64,000 nt of DNA from Oscillospiraceae bacterium (GTDB lineage Bacteria > Bacillota > Clostridia > Oscillospirales > Acutalibacteraceae), in the NCBI GenBank assembly GCA_015066565.1, contig SVOB01000001.1:868001-932000 (forward strand). The letters run 5' to 3'. The notes beneath the pieces are model-generated. The model saw only the letters and a program-made list of their open reading frames with translations, was not told the DNA's origin and did no database searches. The position numbers were made by a program, and so were the translations under genes. Below are positions 40,590 to 50,157 of this stretch, in pieces. Within the stretch, counting starts at the first letter, position 1. Each line of letters opens with the position of its first letter.

Positions 40590-40616
40590 AGAGATGAGAG
40601 TTTAACTCCCATCTCT
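40590..40616. terminator. Intrinsic terminator
   Basis: agagatgagagttt-aactcccatctct. Confidence 0.7.
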
Positions 40617-40639
40617 ATTTTTGACGTATATTCATTTTT

Positions 40640-42079
40640 TTAATCAGCTTTTTTAATGTCGAAGAAAAATCTTACTCCGTTTTCCACGTTTTCAACGCCG
40701 TATTCGGTTGAGTGGAGATTACAGATTGCGCTGACAATTGAAAGCCCGAGCCCGAATCTTCCCTCTTTTCTCGAACGGGATTTATCAGCCCTGTAAAAGC
40801 TTTGCCAGATATTTTCTATATCCTCGTCCTTAATATGCTCGCCCGTATTAAAAACGTAAATTCTTATGCTTTCGCCCATATCCTCGGCGTTGACCCTGAT
40901 AAGCCGCTCGCCGCTTATATGGGAAATTGCGTTTGAAACATAATTATTGAGCACCATATTGAGCTTAACCTTATCGCCCGTTCCCGTAAATTCGGGGTTG
41001 ATGTCGGTTTCATATTTAATATCCTTTTCATCAAGAACGATTTTCATCCCCTTGAAATAGCCCGTAACAAAATCCGAAATATTAAATGTTTCCGCATTCA
41101 GTTGATTTCCGCCTGATTCAAGCGAGGAAAGCTCAAGAAGCTGTAAAACAAGCTCGTTCATCTTTTCCGTTTCGTGCATAATCACGTCGCAGTATTCCGC
41201 CGCTTCCTTTTCGCCGCCCTCGGTCATAAGCTTAAGTCCCTCGGCATAGCCCTGAATAATCGAAATCGGCGTTTTAAGCTCGTGGGAAACATTTGAAACA
41301 AAGCTTTTTCTGATTGAATCGAGCTTCTTTTCCTGCTCAACCTCGTCAAGAAGCCTTTTGTTCTTTTCGTTTAAATCGACAAGCGCTTCGTTAAGCGAAT
41401 CGGAAAGGTTATTGATGCTCTTGCCGAGCTTTCCTATTTCGTCGTTCTGTTTAGCGTTGACCTTACGGGAAAAATCAAGCTTAGCCATGCGTTTTGTGAC
41501 CTCGCTCATTTTGATAAGAGGTCTTGTAAATCTTCCCGAATAAATAAAGATTGCGAGAAGGGTGACAAACACGGCTATAACCGCCGTAAAGCCCATAAAG
41601 TTCATGGCTATACGGACGTTTTCGTCGATTATATCCTTACGGCTGAACATCTCGATTTCGTTCCCGTTGTCAAGAGGCTTATAGTAAACTATGTACTGAA
41701 TATTATTCTTCTGAGCCTGCTGAATTTCAAAATAGCTTCCGTCCTCGTTTTCCTGACGCTCTTCAACCGAAATTCTTCCGTAATTATTCATAAAAACGAC
41801 GTGGCTTTCATAAATGAATTCGCCGTCGTCGGAATAGACGTTGATAATAACCGAATTATCGTTTTCATACTGATTCATTACCGCCTCGTAATCGTCACGG
41901 GAGGCGTCCACCGAGGAAACCGTCTCGGCGAGCTGAACCATACTGTTTTTTTCCGTTTCGACATAAACGTCGCCAAGGTACCAGTAGTTTATTGCCAAAA
42001 AGGCAAGGATAGCCAAGGTCAGTATGGCACCGACCTGAGCGAACAGTTTAAATCTGATACTAACGGAAGGTTTTTTCAT
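40640..42079 (-). CDS. Sensor histidine kinase (HAMP)
   Basis: 479 aa; FVSNVSHELKTPISIIQGYAEGL, RFGLGLSIVSAIC. Confidence 0.96.
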   Translation of the reverse strand: MKKPSVSIRFKLFAQVGAILTLAILAFLAINYWYLGDVYVETEKNSMVQLAETVSSVDASRDDYEAVMNQYENDNSVIINVYSDDGEFIYESHVVFMNNYGRISVEERQENEDGSYFEIQQAQKNNIQYIVYYKPLDNGNEIEMFSRKDIIDENVRIAMNFMGFTAVIAVFVTLLAIFIYSGRFTRPLIKMSEVTKRMAKLDFSRKVNAKQNDEIGKLGKSINNLSDSLNEALVDLNEKNKRLLDEVEQEKKLDSIRKSFVSNVSHELKTPISIIQGYAEGLKLMTEGGEKEAAEYCDVIMHETEKMNELVLQLLELSSLESGGNQLNAETFNISDFVTGYFKGMKIVLDEKDIKYETDINPEFTGTGDKVKLNMVLNNYVSNAISHISGERLIRVNAEDMGESIRIYVFNTGEHIKDEDIENIWQSFYRADKSRSRKEGRFGLGLSIVSAICNLHSTEYGVENVENGVRFFFDIKKAD

Positions 42080-42765
42080 TCGCCGACGCCCTCTCTGTCA
42101 AGCTTATAGCCGAGACCGTAAACGGTTATAATATGCCTCTCGCCCCAGTCGCCGAGCTTTGTGCGAAGCCTTGCGAGGTGACTGTCAACGGTTCTTGTAT
42201 CGCCGTCATAGGTATATCCCCAGATGTCGTCGAGAAGCTGTTCTCTCGAAAAAACTCTGTCGGTAGCCGAAAGCAACTTGTCAAGCAACTCAAATTCCTT
42301 TAAGGTGAGCGAAATTTCAGAGTTGTTTACGGTTACGGCGTGTGAATTCTTATCGAGCACAAGTCCGTCAAGGCTGAACCTCATTGTATCCGCGCCGCTG
42401 TTACCCTTTCTTTTCAGAAGCGCTTCAACACGCTTTACGAGAACGGTAGGGCTGAACGGCTTTGTTACATAGTCGTCCGCGCCGACCTCAAAGCCCGTAA
42501 GCTGGTCAAATTCCTGACTGCGGGCAGAGAGAAGAATAATCGGAACGTCCGATTTTTTACGGATTTTTCTGCAAAGCTCCCAGCCGTCAATGGCGGGCAT
42601 CATAATATCGAGAATAAGAAGCGCCGTGTCGGGATTTGAGTTAAAAAGCGACAAAGCCTGACTGCCGTCCTCGGCCTCAAGCGTTTCAAAGCCGTCTTTT
42701 TTGAGAAAATCGCAGACAAGCCTTCTTATTAACTGTTCGTCATCGGCAACTATAATCTTTTTCAA
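42076..42765 (-). CDS. OmpR-family response regulator
   Basis: 229 aa; KKIIVADDEQLIRRLV, winged-helix C-terminus; overlaps kinase by 4 nt. Confidence 0.97.
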   Translation of the reverse strand: MKKIIVADDEQLIRRLVCDFLKKDGFETLEAEDGSQALSLFNSNPDTALLILDIMMPAIDGWELCRKIRKKSDVPIILLSARSQEFDQLTGFEVGADDYVTKPFSPTVLVKRVEALLKRKGNSGADTMRFSLDGLVLDKNSHAVTVNNSEISLTLKEFELLDKLLSATDRVFSREQLLDDIWGYTYDGDTRTVDSHLARLRTKLGDWGERHIITVYGLGYKLDREGVGE

Positions 42766-42785
42766 TTAAGACGCACCCCTTAAAA

Positions 42786-43691
42786 TCAGTCGGTCTTTCC
42801 TAAATACTCTTCAAGACAAAGTCCGCTTGCGTTAATCTTTTTTGCATTTTCAACGCCGACAAATCTCCAGTGCCACGGCTCGTTCGCAACTCCCGTGTAC
42901 TGTTCCTTATCACCCTTATATCTTTCGATAAAGCCGTATTCCTCGGCGTGCTCCTGAAGCCAGGCGTACTGCTCGGTCATATTGAAATCGTCGTTCGTAT
43001 TGCAAATATCCATAGCGACGCCGAAATTATGCTCGCTGCACCCGGGAAGCATACTCCAGCGGGTTGCCATTTTTTCAGCCTCATAATCGGAATATCCCTG
43101 GCTTTTATATGAATTAACCTTGTTTGTATGAAGTCTTGTCTGGGTTGCGATACTTCTGTAGCCCGAATAGGGAGTAAGGTAAACGCCCTCCGCCTTAGCG
43201 GCGTTATACATTTTTTCGTAGTAGGGCTGAACTCTCTTGTCAAGCGACTCTCCGCTTCCCGGAATTGCGGGAACGAGCTCGGGGACGTAGCCGTCGGGAA
43301 GCTTGTAATTCGCGTTGAGAAGCGTTAATTCCCAGTTGCCCTCGTCAATTTTTACTGTCTGGGGATTGAACGGGCTTGAATTTTCGTCAACCGTTGTTTT
43401 TTCTTCCGTTGACTCTTCCTCGGTGGTTTTTTCCTCGGTTGTAGACTCTTCCTTAGTTGTTTTTTCTTCGGTGGTCGATTCATTTTTTTCGGTAGTCTTG
43501 CCGTCTTCGGAAGGCTCAACCGCTTCGGTTCCCGCCGTTGTTGTTTTTTCAGCCTTCGGAGACTTTTTTGAGGTAATCGCAAAGCCTAAAACAAGCGTTA
43601 TAACAACGATTGCGAGAAAACCTCCGAGAACAATTTTCATTTCCTGTTGTTTATATTTTGTCATTGATTTTTTTCTTCCTGTTGTTTTCAT
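42786..43691 (-). CDS. VanY-type D-alanyl-D-alanine carboxypeptidase, membrane anchored with repetitive linker
   Basis: 301 aa; GYRSIATQTRLH, PGCSEHNFGVAMDIC, NEPWHWRFVG; ESTTEEKTTKEESTTEEKTTEEESTEEKTT linker. Confidence 0.93.
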   Translation of the reverse strand: MKTTGRKKSMTKYKQQEMKIVLGGFLAIVVITLVLGFAITSKKSPKAEKTTTAGTEAVEPSEDGKTTEKNESTTEEKTTKEESTTEEKTTEEESTEEKTTVDENSSPFNPQTVKIDEGNWELTLLNANYKLPDGYVPELVPAIPGSGESLDKRVQPYYEKMYNAAKAEGVYLTPYSGYRSIATQTRLHTNKVNSYKSQGYSDYEAEKMATRWSMLPGCSEHNFGVAMDICNTNDDFNMTEQYAWLQEHAEEYGFIERYKGDKEQYTGVANEPWHWRFVGVENAKKINASGLCLEEYLGKTD

Positions 43692-43840
43692 TCCTTTTCC
43701 TCCGAAAACAAAACGATTGAAATTAAATTACATTATATTTTACCACACCGAAAAACAAATGACAAGTATATAAAATATCTCGACTTTTATAATAATTTAT
43801 GGTAAAATAAAATTTGAACTTTGTCCAAGGAGGAAAAATA

Positions 43841-45004
43841 ATGAAAGCAAGTGAAAGCTTACCTAATTACGAATCAAAATCAAGAGAAACAACGAACTTT
43901 ATTATAAAAAGCATTAAACAGGTATGTAAAGACAGTCCGTCAAGAAAAGCGGGAAGCGAGGGCGAGAATAACGCCCAGCAGTTTGTCGCTTCAACGATGG
44001 AAAAATTTGCCGACAGTGTTGAAACCCAGGATATAACCGTTAAATCCGCTAAGGCTTCGACCCCTGTTCTTCAGGGCATTTTCTGTATCTTTTCAATTGT
44101 TTTCGCCTGTGTTGCAGGCTTTATTCCCGTTATTACAACCTATCTTATGTTTTCATCCGTCGTATTTATGGCGTTGAGCGTTCTCTGCCCCGCTTTAAAG
44201 GCTACGAAGAACAGCAAGAACGTAATCTGCGTTAAAAATCCCTCGGGCGAAAAGAAAAGACGAATCGTTTTTGTCGGCAATATCAATTCCCCGATTGAAA
44301 GAAAGCTTCTTCGCATAAGCGGTCCTGCGCTTGAAAAATTCGCATACTTCTATTTCACAATCGGCTGTTTAATCTGTATCGTTTTTGACGGCTTTTATGT
44401 TGCGTGCGGCTATACGCTTTTAGGCCCTTATGTAATCCTTTTTGAAATCGCCTTTATCCCTGCCTGCGTTATTTATATGAATTTCTATAACGCTAAACAG
44501 GATATTCAGGGCGCCGTAGGAAACCTTACGGGAACCTTTGATTCACTCGCGGTAATGCAGTATCTTTCCTACAATAATCTGAGCCTTGAAAACACCGAGC
44601 TTGTCAGCGTTTCGGCAGGCGCGGGCGCATACGGCGCAAGAGAATTCGTAAGGAAATATTCCCCGAAGTACAGCGATATTCCGACCCTTTTTGTTTCGGT
44701 CGACTGTCTTCAGTCCACTGAAAGTTTTTCTGTTTCCGCTGTCAATACATCCTCCGATATTTTAACTGCTGCGTCACAAAACGCTTCGGTAAACGTTGTC
44801 GAGGGTAAAGATACAATTTCGTCCTCGCTTCTCGCCGCTATGAAGAACGAAAAGGCGTTAAGAATTTCAGCGGCGGATTTAAACGAAAAGTTCGTTTACG
44901 CTACCCGCGAAGACGTCATAACCGAAATTTCGCCTATGGCTATTGAAGCGGGTCTTAAGCTTTCGCTTGAAACAGCTTATCTCTTTGACGAAAAGGGAAT
45001 ATAA
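43841..45004 (+). CDS. M28-like peptidase-fold membrane protein, probably catalytically inactive
   Basis: SPSRKAGSEGENNAQQFVASTMEKF; metal-ligand motifs not recognisable; aaggagg RBS before 43841. Confidence 0.55.
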   Translation: MKASESLPNYESKSRETTNFIIKSIKQVCKDSPSRKAGSEGENNAQQFVASTMEKFADSVETQDITVKSAKASTPVLQGIFCIFSIVFACVAGFIPVITTYLMFSSVVFMALSVLCPALKATKNSKNVICVKNPSGEKKRRIVFVGNINSPIERKLLRISGPALEKFAYFYFTIGCLICIVFDGFYVACGYTLLGPYVILFEIAFIPACVIYMNFYNAKQDIQGAVGNLTGTFDSLAVMQYLSYNNLSLENTELVSVSAGAGAYGAREFVRKYSPKYSDIPTLFVSVDCLQSTESFSVSAVNTSSDILTAASQNASVNVVEGKDTISSSLLAAMKNEKALRISAADLNEKFVYATREDVITEISPMAIEAGLKLSLETAYLFDEKGI

Positions 45005-45072
45005 ATTGAGTTGATATTTTCAACCGATTGTTATAATATTAATTTACAGAACTGTTAAGGGAGTAGTGAAAA

Positions 45073-46236
45073 ATGAAAAAGAATTCCCTGAAAATTATAA
45101 GCGCTCTTGTTTTACTCTCGCTTATAATCGGGTTATTTTCCTCTTGCTCAAATCCTTTTAAAACCGAAACCGAACTGCCCGAAGAGGTCAGCCTTAAAAC
45201 CGACCTTAACGACCCGTCCTACACCTTTACCTACGGCGAACTGAAAACGGTTATTCCGCTTGAAAAATTAGCGCCGCTTTTTGAAAACTACAAGGAAAAG
45301 GACGCCGACAGCGAAATCACGCTTTCCCATAACGAAATCGTAACCCGTTTCAGCCCGAACGTTATGAAGGATAACGGCGAAACGCTTGAGGGAATATGGT
45401 CGCTCGCAACCGACGAGGAAATGAAAGCGACTACAGCCAACAAGAAGCTCGTTGTTGACTACTTCAATAAAATCGCCAACGGTATAAAAAAGAATGTTCC
45501 GCCAAAGACCAGCTATAACGAAAGCTTCTGGACGGACGACTCGACGGATTCGATTACATTCACAAAAGACAATAAGGAAATCGATAAGAGTTCGGACGAA
45601 TACAAGGCGCTTCGTTCAGCGGCAATTGTTTATAAAAAATATGTTGTTGACGGCGCAGTTAACTCCCTGCTCGGTCATCTCAAGAACGAAAAAGGCGACA
45701 CAGAAAATGTTCTTGATTTGCGTTCAGACAGCAGTGAAAAAATAAACGACATCCTCTACCTCTGGGGCGAAAAGGATGTCAGCAGGCTCACCTATGACGA
45801 TATTGAAACGGCGATTTCCTCCGTTAAGCCCGATATTAAAACCGTTGAGGTTGAGGAAAACGGCAAAAAAGTCGATAGGGATTTCGTTACCGGCCTTACA
45901 AGAACGGTAGTTATCACCTTAAAGCCCGAGGAAGATGTTGTCAGAAAGGCTTTCAGCCTTCACGACAAGAAGCCGGTTCTTGACGAACTTAAAAAGTCAA
46001 GCGAATATTTCACGGTTGACGACTTTGATATCTCCTTCGGCGAATGTGTTATCACGGCTGTTTTTGACGGCGCAACCGACGAGCTTTCAAGCCTGACCTA
46101 CACTATGAATATGAAGGTTTCAACCGAGATTACGGGGGTTAATAATTTCGCCTCGCTCGGTACCGTAGGTCTCAGCTTTAACTGTACTGACGAAATGTAT
46201 TATCATTTCGGCTGGCACACAAGCGAGGGCGAATAA
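45073..46236 (+). CDS. Lipoprotein, unknown function
   Basis: 387 aa; lipobox LIIGLFSSCSNPF. Confidence 0.75.
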   Translation: MKKNSLKIISALVLLSLIIGLFSSCSNPFKTETELPEEVSLKTDLNDPSYTFTYGELKTVIPLEKLAPLFENYKEKDADSEITLSHNEIVTRFSPNVMKDNGETLEGIWSLATDEEMKATTANKKLVVDYFNKIANGIKKNVPPKTSYNESFWTDDSTDSITFTKDNKEIDKSSDEYKALRSAAIVYKKYVVDGAVNSLLGHLKNEKGDTENVLDLRSDSSEKINDILYLWGEKDVSRLTYDDIETAISSVKPDIKTVEVEENGKKVDRDFVTGLTRTVVITLKPEEDVVRKAFSLHDKKPVLDELKKSSEYFTVDDFDISFGECVITAVFDGATDELSSLTYTMNMKVSTEITGVNNFASLGTVGLSFNCTDEMYYHFGWHTSEGE

Positions 46237-46240
46237 GAAC

Positions 46241-46283
46241 AAAAAAAAGGCGGGTCACAAAATAATGTGACCCGCCTTTTTTT
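46241..46283. terminator. Bidirectional intrinsic terminator
   Basis: aaaaaaaaggcgggtcaca-aaataa-tgtgacccgccttttttt. Confidence 0.9.
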
Positions 46284-46707
46284 ATTTGCAAAACCATTCA
46301 AGCGCCTTTTTGTAGCCCTCAAATCCAAGCCCGATAAAATGCTCTTTACACGCTAAACCCGCATAAGAAATTTGTCTGAATTCTTCACGGGTGTTTACGT
46401 CCGACAGATGCACCTCAACAGCGTCAATTCCGACAGCCTTCAAAGCGTCAAGAATAGCAACGCTCGTATGAGTATAGGCGGCAGGGTTTATAATAATTCC
46501 GTCAAAGACACGGTAAGCGCTTTGAATTTTGTCTACAATTTCTCCCTCGTGATTTGACTGAAAAATCTCGGCTTCAAGCCCGAGAGAAGAAGCGTTTTCT
46601 TTTATATATTCACAAAGCGAATTATAATCACGCTTTCCGTAAATATCAGGCTCGCGAATCCCGAGCATATTGAGATTAGGTCCGTTTATAACAAGGATTT
46701 TTTTCAT
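46282..46707 (-). CDS. aroQ: Type II 3-dehydroquinate dehydratase
   Basis: 141 aa; ILVINGPNLNMLGIREPDIYG, NPAAYTHTSVAI. Confidence 0.97.
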   Translation of the reverse strand: MKKILVINGPNLNMLGIREPDIYGKRDYNSLCEYIKENASSLGLEAEIFQSNHEGEIVDKIQSAYRVFDGIIINPAAYTHTSVAILDALKAVGIDAVEVHLSDVNTREEFRQISYAGLACKEHFIGLGFEGYKKALEWFCK

Positions 46708-46708
46708 A

Positions 46709-47848
46709 TTATTCCTCCGAATAGCTTCCTAAATAAACAAATTTTTCGCAGTCGTTTTCAAGCTGGGAAATAAGAGTGCGAAGCTCGGGCGAATATACGG
46801 AAGCGTCAACGTCAAAATAGAACATAAACTCGAAATTACTTCCTGCAATCGGTCGGCTTTCAAGCTTCGTCAGATTAAGTCCGAGCGAAGCGAAACGCGC
46901 AATAGCGTTGTAAAGCGAGCCGGGTTTATGAGGAAGCACGAGCACAATACTCGTTTTATTTGCGCCCGCATATATTTCAATATCCTTTGAAATACAGATA
47001 AACCTTGTGTAATTATTGTCACTGTTCTGGATTGAAGAAGCAATTTCTTCAAGAGAGTAAAGCTCGATACAATCCCTTGAGCCAATGGCGGCGACATCAT
47101 TTCTTCCGCTTTCCTTTACCATTTTAGCCGCCGCGGCGGTGTTTTCACATACAGTGACCTTAACATTTTTAAGCGTGTTTAAAAACTCGGAGCACTGCTC
47201 AATAGCCTGGCGGTGAGAAAAGATTTCCTTAATATCCTCTTTTTTTGTTCCGCTGTTGACAAGAAGCGAATGGCTGACCCAGAGCTTTATTGAGCGGGTA
47301 ATATAAAAATTATACTTGTTCATAAGGTCGTAGACCTCGTTTACCGAGCCCGCGTTACTGTTTTCAATAGGCAGAACGCCGTATTTGCAAAGCCCGCTGT
47401 CAACTGCGGCGAAAACCCCGTCAAAGCTGTTAAAATACATAACAGTCGGATATTTAAAAAGCTTTGAACAGGCAAGTGAGGAATAAGCTCCCTCGACTCC
47501 CTGACAGGCAACGGTTGCCCTGTCGGGCATTTGTTTTGGTGAAGAATCAATCGCCCTTTCAATTTTTTCGACAAGTCGGCTTTTGCTTCCCAAAAGCTTT
47601 TTCTGATAAGAACGGCTAAGGTCAAAAACCGTGATATAGAGCGAACGCATATAATTTTCAAGCTCGGGGGAACAGTTCTCGGTAACCTTGTTGAGAATCT
47701 CCCTCTCCCTGCCTCTGTCATAGACGGGAAGGTTGTTTTCGCTCTTGTATTCGGCAATTTCCTTTGCCACCTTCATCCGCTTTTCAAACAATTCGGTAAG
47801 CTGTGAATCAATAGAGTCAATTTCGTTTCTTAATTCTTCAATTTTCAT
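46709..47848 (-). CDS. pheA: Bifunctional chorismate mutase / prephenate dehydratase with ACT domain
   Basis: 379 aa; LRNEIDSIDSQLTELFEKRM; GVEGAYSSLACSKLF; KPGSLYNAIARFASLGLNLTKLESRP. Confidence 0.95.
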   Translation of the reverse strand: MKIEELRNEIDSIDSQLTELFEKRMKVAKEIAEYKSENNLPVYDRGREREILNKVTENCSPELENYMRSLYITVFDLSRSYQKKLLGSKSRLVEKIERAIDSSPKQMPDRATVACQGVEGAYSSLACSKLFKYPTVMYFNSFDGVFAAVDSGLCKYGVLPIENSNAGSVNEVYDLMNKYNFYITRSIKLWVSHSLLVNSGTKKEDIKEIFSHRQAIEQCSEFLNTLKNVKVTVCENTAAAAKMVKESGRNDVAAIGSRDCIELYSLEEIASSIQNSDNNYTRFICISKDIEIYAGANKTSIVLVLPHKPGSLYNAIARFASLGLNLTKLESRPIAGSNFEFMFYFDVDASVYSPELRTLISQLENDCEKFVYLGSYSEE

Positions 47849-48933
47849 ATTTTACCCTCACCTCTCATTAAATCATAAAGACAAAACGCCGTAACAGCCT
47901 CAATTACGGGGACAGCGCGAGGTACAATACAGGGGTCGTGACGGCCTGTTATCTCAAGCGTTTCACTTTCAAGCGTTTTAAGATTTACGCTTTGTTGCTT
48001 TTTTGAAATAGACGGGGTCGGCTTTACCGCAACCCTGAAAACAAGCGGCATACCGCTTGAAATTCCGCCTAAAATTCCGCCGTGATTGTTAGTCACGGTT
48101 TTTATTTTTCCGTTTTCAACCGTAAAAGCGTCGTTGTTCTCGCTTCCGAGCATACCGCTTCCCGAAAAGCCCGAGCCGAATTCAATTCCCTTGACAGCGG
48201 GAACGGCAAAAACAGCCCTGCTTATAACGTTTTCAAGCCCGTCAAACATCGGCGAGCCTATCCCTGCGGGGAAAGATACAACGGCACATTCGATTACTCC
48301 GCCGACCGAGTCGCCCTCAGCCTTTGCACCGAGAATTTCTTCAATCATTCTCTCTCCCGTTTTATCATCTATAACAGGAAATTCTTTATTTTTAACTGTT
48401 TCCAGCTCTTCTTCGGAAACAGCTACACTGTCAAAGGAGGAGTCGGAAATATCCCTGATTTTTAAAATATGCGCTCCGATTTCTATTCCACGCCTTTTAA
48501 GAATTGAAGAAGCGATTGCGCCCGCAATCACCAACGGAGCAGTCATTCTTCCCGAAAAAGCGCCGCCGCCCCGAACATCATAATTACCGTTTTCTTTTAC
48601 AAAAGCAGTATAATCGGCGTGTCCGGGTCTCGGAACGAGCTTTAGCTTTTCATAGTCGGAAGACCTTGTATTCGTATTCTTAATAACAACTTTTATTTCT
48701 TCGCCCGTTGTTACTCCGTTTTCAACTCCGCTTTCAAAAATCGGCTCGTCGGCTTCCTTTCTCGGTGTTGAATATGCGTTTTTACCGGGCGCGCGACGTG
48801 AAAGGCAGTTCTTTATGTAGTCAAAATCAATTTCGGTTCCCTTCGGTAAGCCCTCGATTATAACGCCGATTTTCTCAGCGTGCGACTGACCGAAAACAGT
48901 CATTTTTACGTTTTCGCCGTAAGTCATAGACAT
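47845..48933 (-). CDS. aroC: Chorismate synthase
   Basis: 362 aa; FGQSHAEKIGVIIEGLPKG; RPGHADYTAFVKEN. Confidence 0.97.
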   Translation of the reverse strand: MSMTYGENVKMTVFGQSHAEKIGVIIEGLPKGTEIDFDYIKNCLSRRAPGKNAYSTPRKEADEPIFESGVENGVTTGEEIKVVIKNTNTRSSDYEKLKLVPRPGHADYTAFVKENGNYDVRGGGAFSGRMTAPLVIAGAIASSILKRRGIEIGAHILKIRDISDSSFDSVAVSEEELETVKNKEFPVIDDKTGERMIEEILGAKAEGDSVGGVIECAVVSFPAGIGSPMFDGLENVISRAVFAVPAVKGIEFGSGFSGSGMLGSENNDAFTVENGKIKTVTNNHGGILGGISSGMPLVFRVAVKPTPSISKKQQSVNLKTLESETLEITGRHDPCIVPRAVPVIEAVTAFCLYDLMRGEGKI

Positions 48934-50156
48934 TGAGCATTACCTCCCAGTAAATTGAAGTGTTCAAAAAATTCGGGATAAGATTTCGCGACCGCAAAGG
49001 CGTTTTTTATCTTAACCTCATTTTCGCATTTTAACGAAGCAACAGAAGCGGACATCACAATTCGGTGGTCGTTAAACGAATCGACCTCCCCGCCCGAAAG
49101 CCTGTCTTTTCCGTTAATGATAAAGCCGTCGTCGGTAGAAACAATATCGGCGCCGAGATTTTTTAACATTTCATAGGTTGACCTGAGCCTGTCGCTCTCT
49201 TTAAACCTTAATCTTCCCGCATTGTATATTTCGGTTTGTCCCTTAGCCGTCGCCGCAACGGTTGCGAGAAGCGGAACAAGGTCGGGGATATTTTTTGCGT
49301 CAATTGTTATCCCGTGAAGTTCCCCGTTTTTAAGTGAAATAAAACCGCCTTTATAATCAACCGAAGCGCCGAAGGAATTCATTATATCCAGAAACGCCCT
49401 GTCACCCTGGGTTGAGGACATATCAAGCCCCGCAACCTTAACGCCCATAGCAAGAAAATATGCCGAATTTGACCAGTCGCCCTCGACGGTATAATCGCAG
49501 GCTCTGTAGACCTGATTTCCCTTAACGAAATAAGAGTTAATACCCTCGGTTATTTCAATCCCGAACTGCCTTAAAACCTCAACGGTCATATCAATATAAG
49601 GCTTCGACTCAACGGGAGGAATAAGTTTTATTTCGCTGTCTCCGTCTAAAAGGGGCAGGGCGAAAAGCAAGCCGGAAACGAACTGGGAACTGACATTTCC
49701 CTTTAAAACGTATTCTCCGCTTGAAAGAGAGCCGTTTATTTCGAGCGGAAAGCCGTTTGAAAATGATACGCCGTGGCGTTCCATCTCTTCCTTCAACGGC
49801 GAAAGAGGACGCTCGGGCAGTTTCCCCGCGGCTGTAAAAACGCTTTTATCCTTAATCGCCGCCGCAACAGGCAAAAGGAACCGCAGCGTTGACCCGCTTT
49901 CGTTACAGAAAAGAGGTTCGTCCTTTATCTCCTTTACAGGCTCAACCCTCATAGCCTCGCCCTGACGGGTTATTTTTGCGCCGAGCGACATAAGACATTC
50001 GGCTGTCGCTTCTATATCCTTTGAAGTGGAATTAAGAAAAATAAAGCTGTCAGACTCCGAAAGGGCGGCGCAAATCAAAGCCCTGTGTGCAAAGGACTTT
50101 GACGCTATGGCTTTTATCGAGCCCGAAACCTCGCTCGGAGTTATTCTGACGTCCAT
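48924..50156 (-). CDS. aroA: 3-phosphoshikimate 1-carboxyvinyltransferase (EPSP synthase)
   Basis: 410 aa; ASKSFAHRALICAALS, NESGSTLRFLLPVAA, FKESDRLRSTYEMLKNLGAD. Confidence 0.97.
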   Translation of the reverse strand: MDVRITPSEVSGSIKAIASKSFAHRALICAALSESDSFIFLNSTSKDIEATAECLMSLGAKITRQGEAMRVEPVKEIKDEPLFCNESGSTLRFLLPVAAAIKDKSVFTAAGKLPERPLSPLKEEMERHGVSFSNGFPLEINGSLSSGEYVLKGNVSSQFVSGLLFALPLLDGDSEIKLIPPVESKPYIDMTVEVLRQFGIEITEGINSYFVKGNQVYRACDYTVEGDWSNSAYFLAMGVKVAGLDMSSTQGDRAFLDIMNSFGASVDYKGGFISLKNGELHGITIDAKNIPDLVPLLATVAATAKGQTEIYNAGRLRFKESDRLRSTYEMLKNLGADIVSTDDGFIINGKDRLSGGEVDSFNDHRIVMSASVASLKCENEVKIKNAFAVAKSYPEFFEHFNLLGGNAQCL

Positions 50157-50157
50157 T

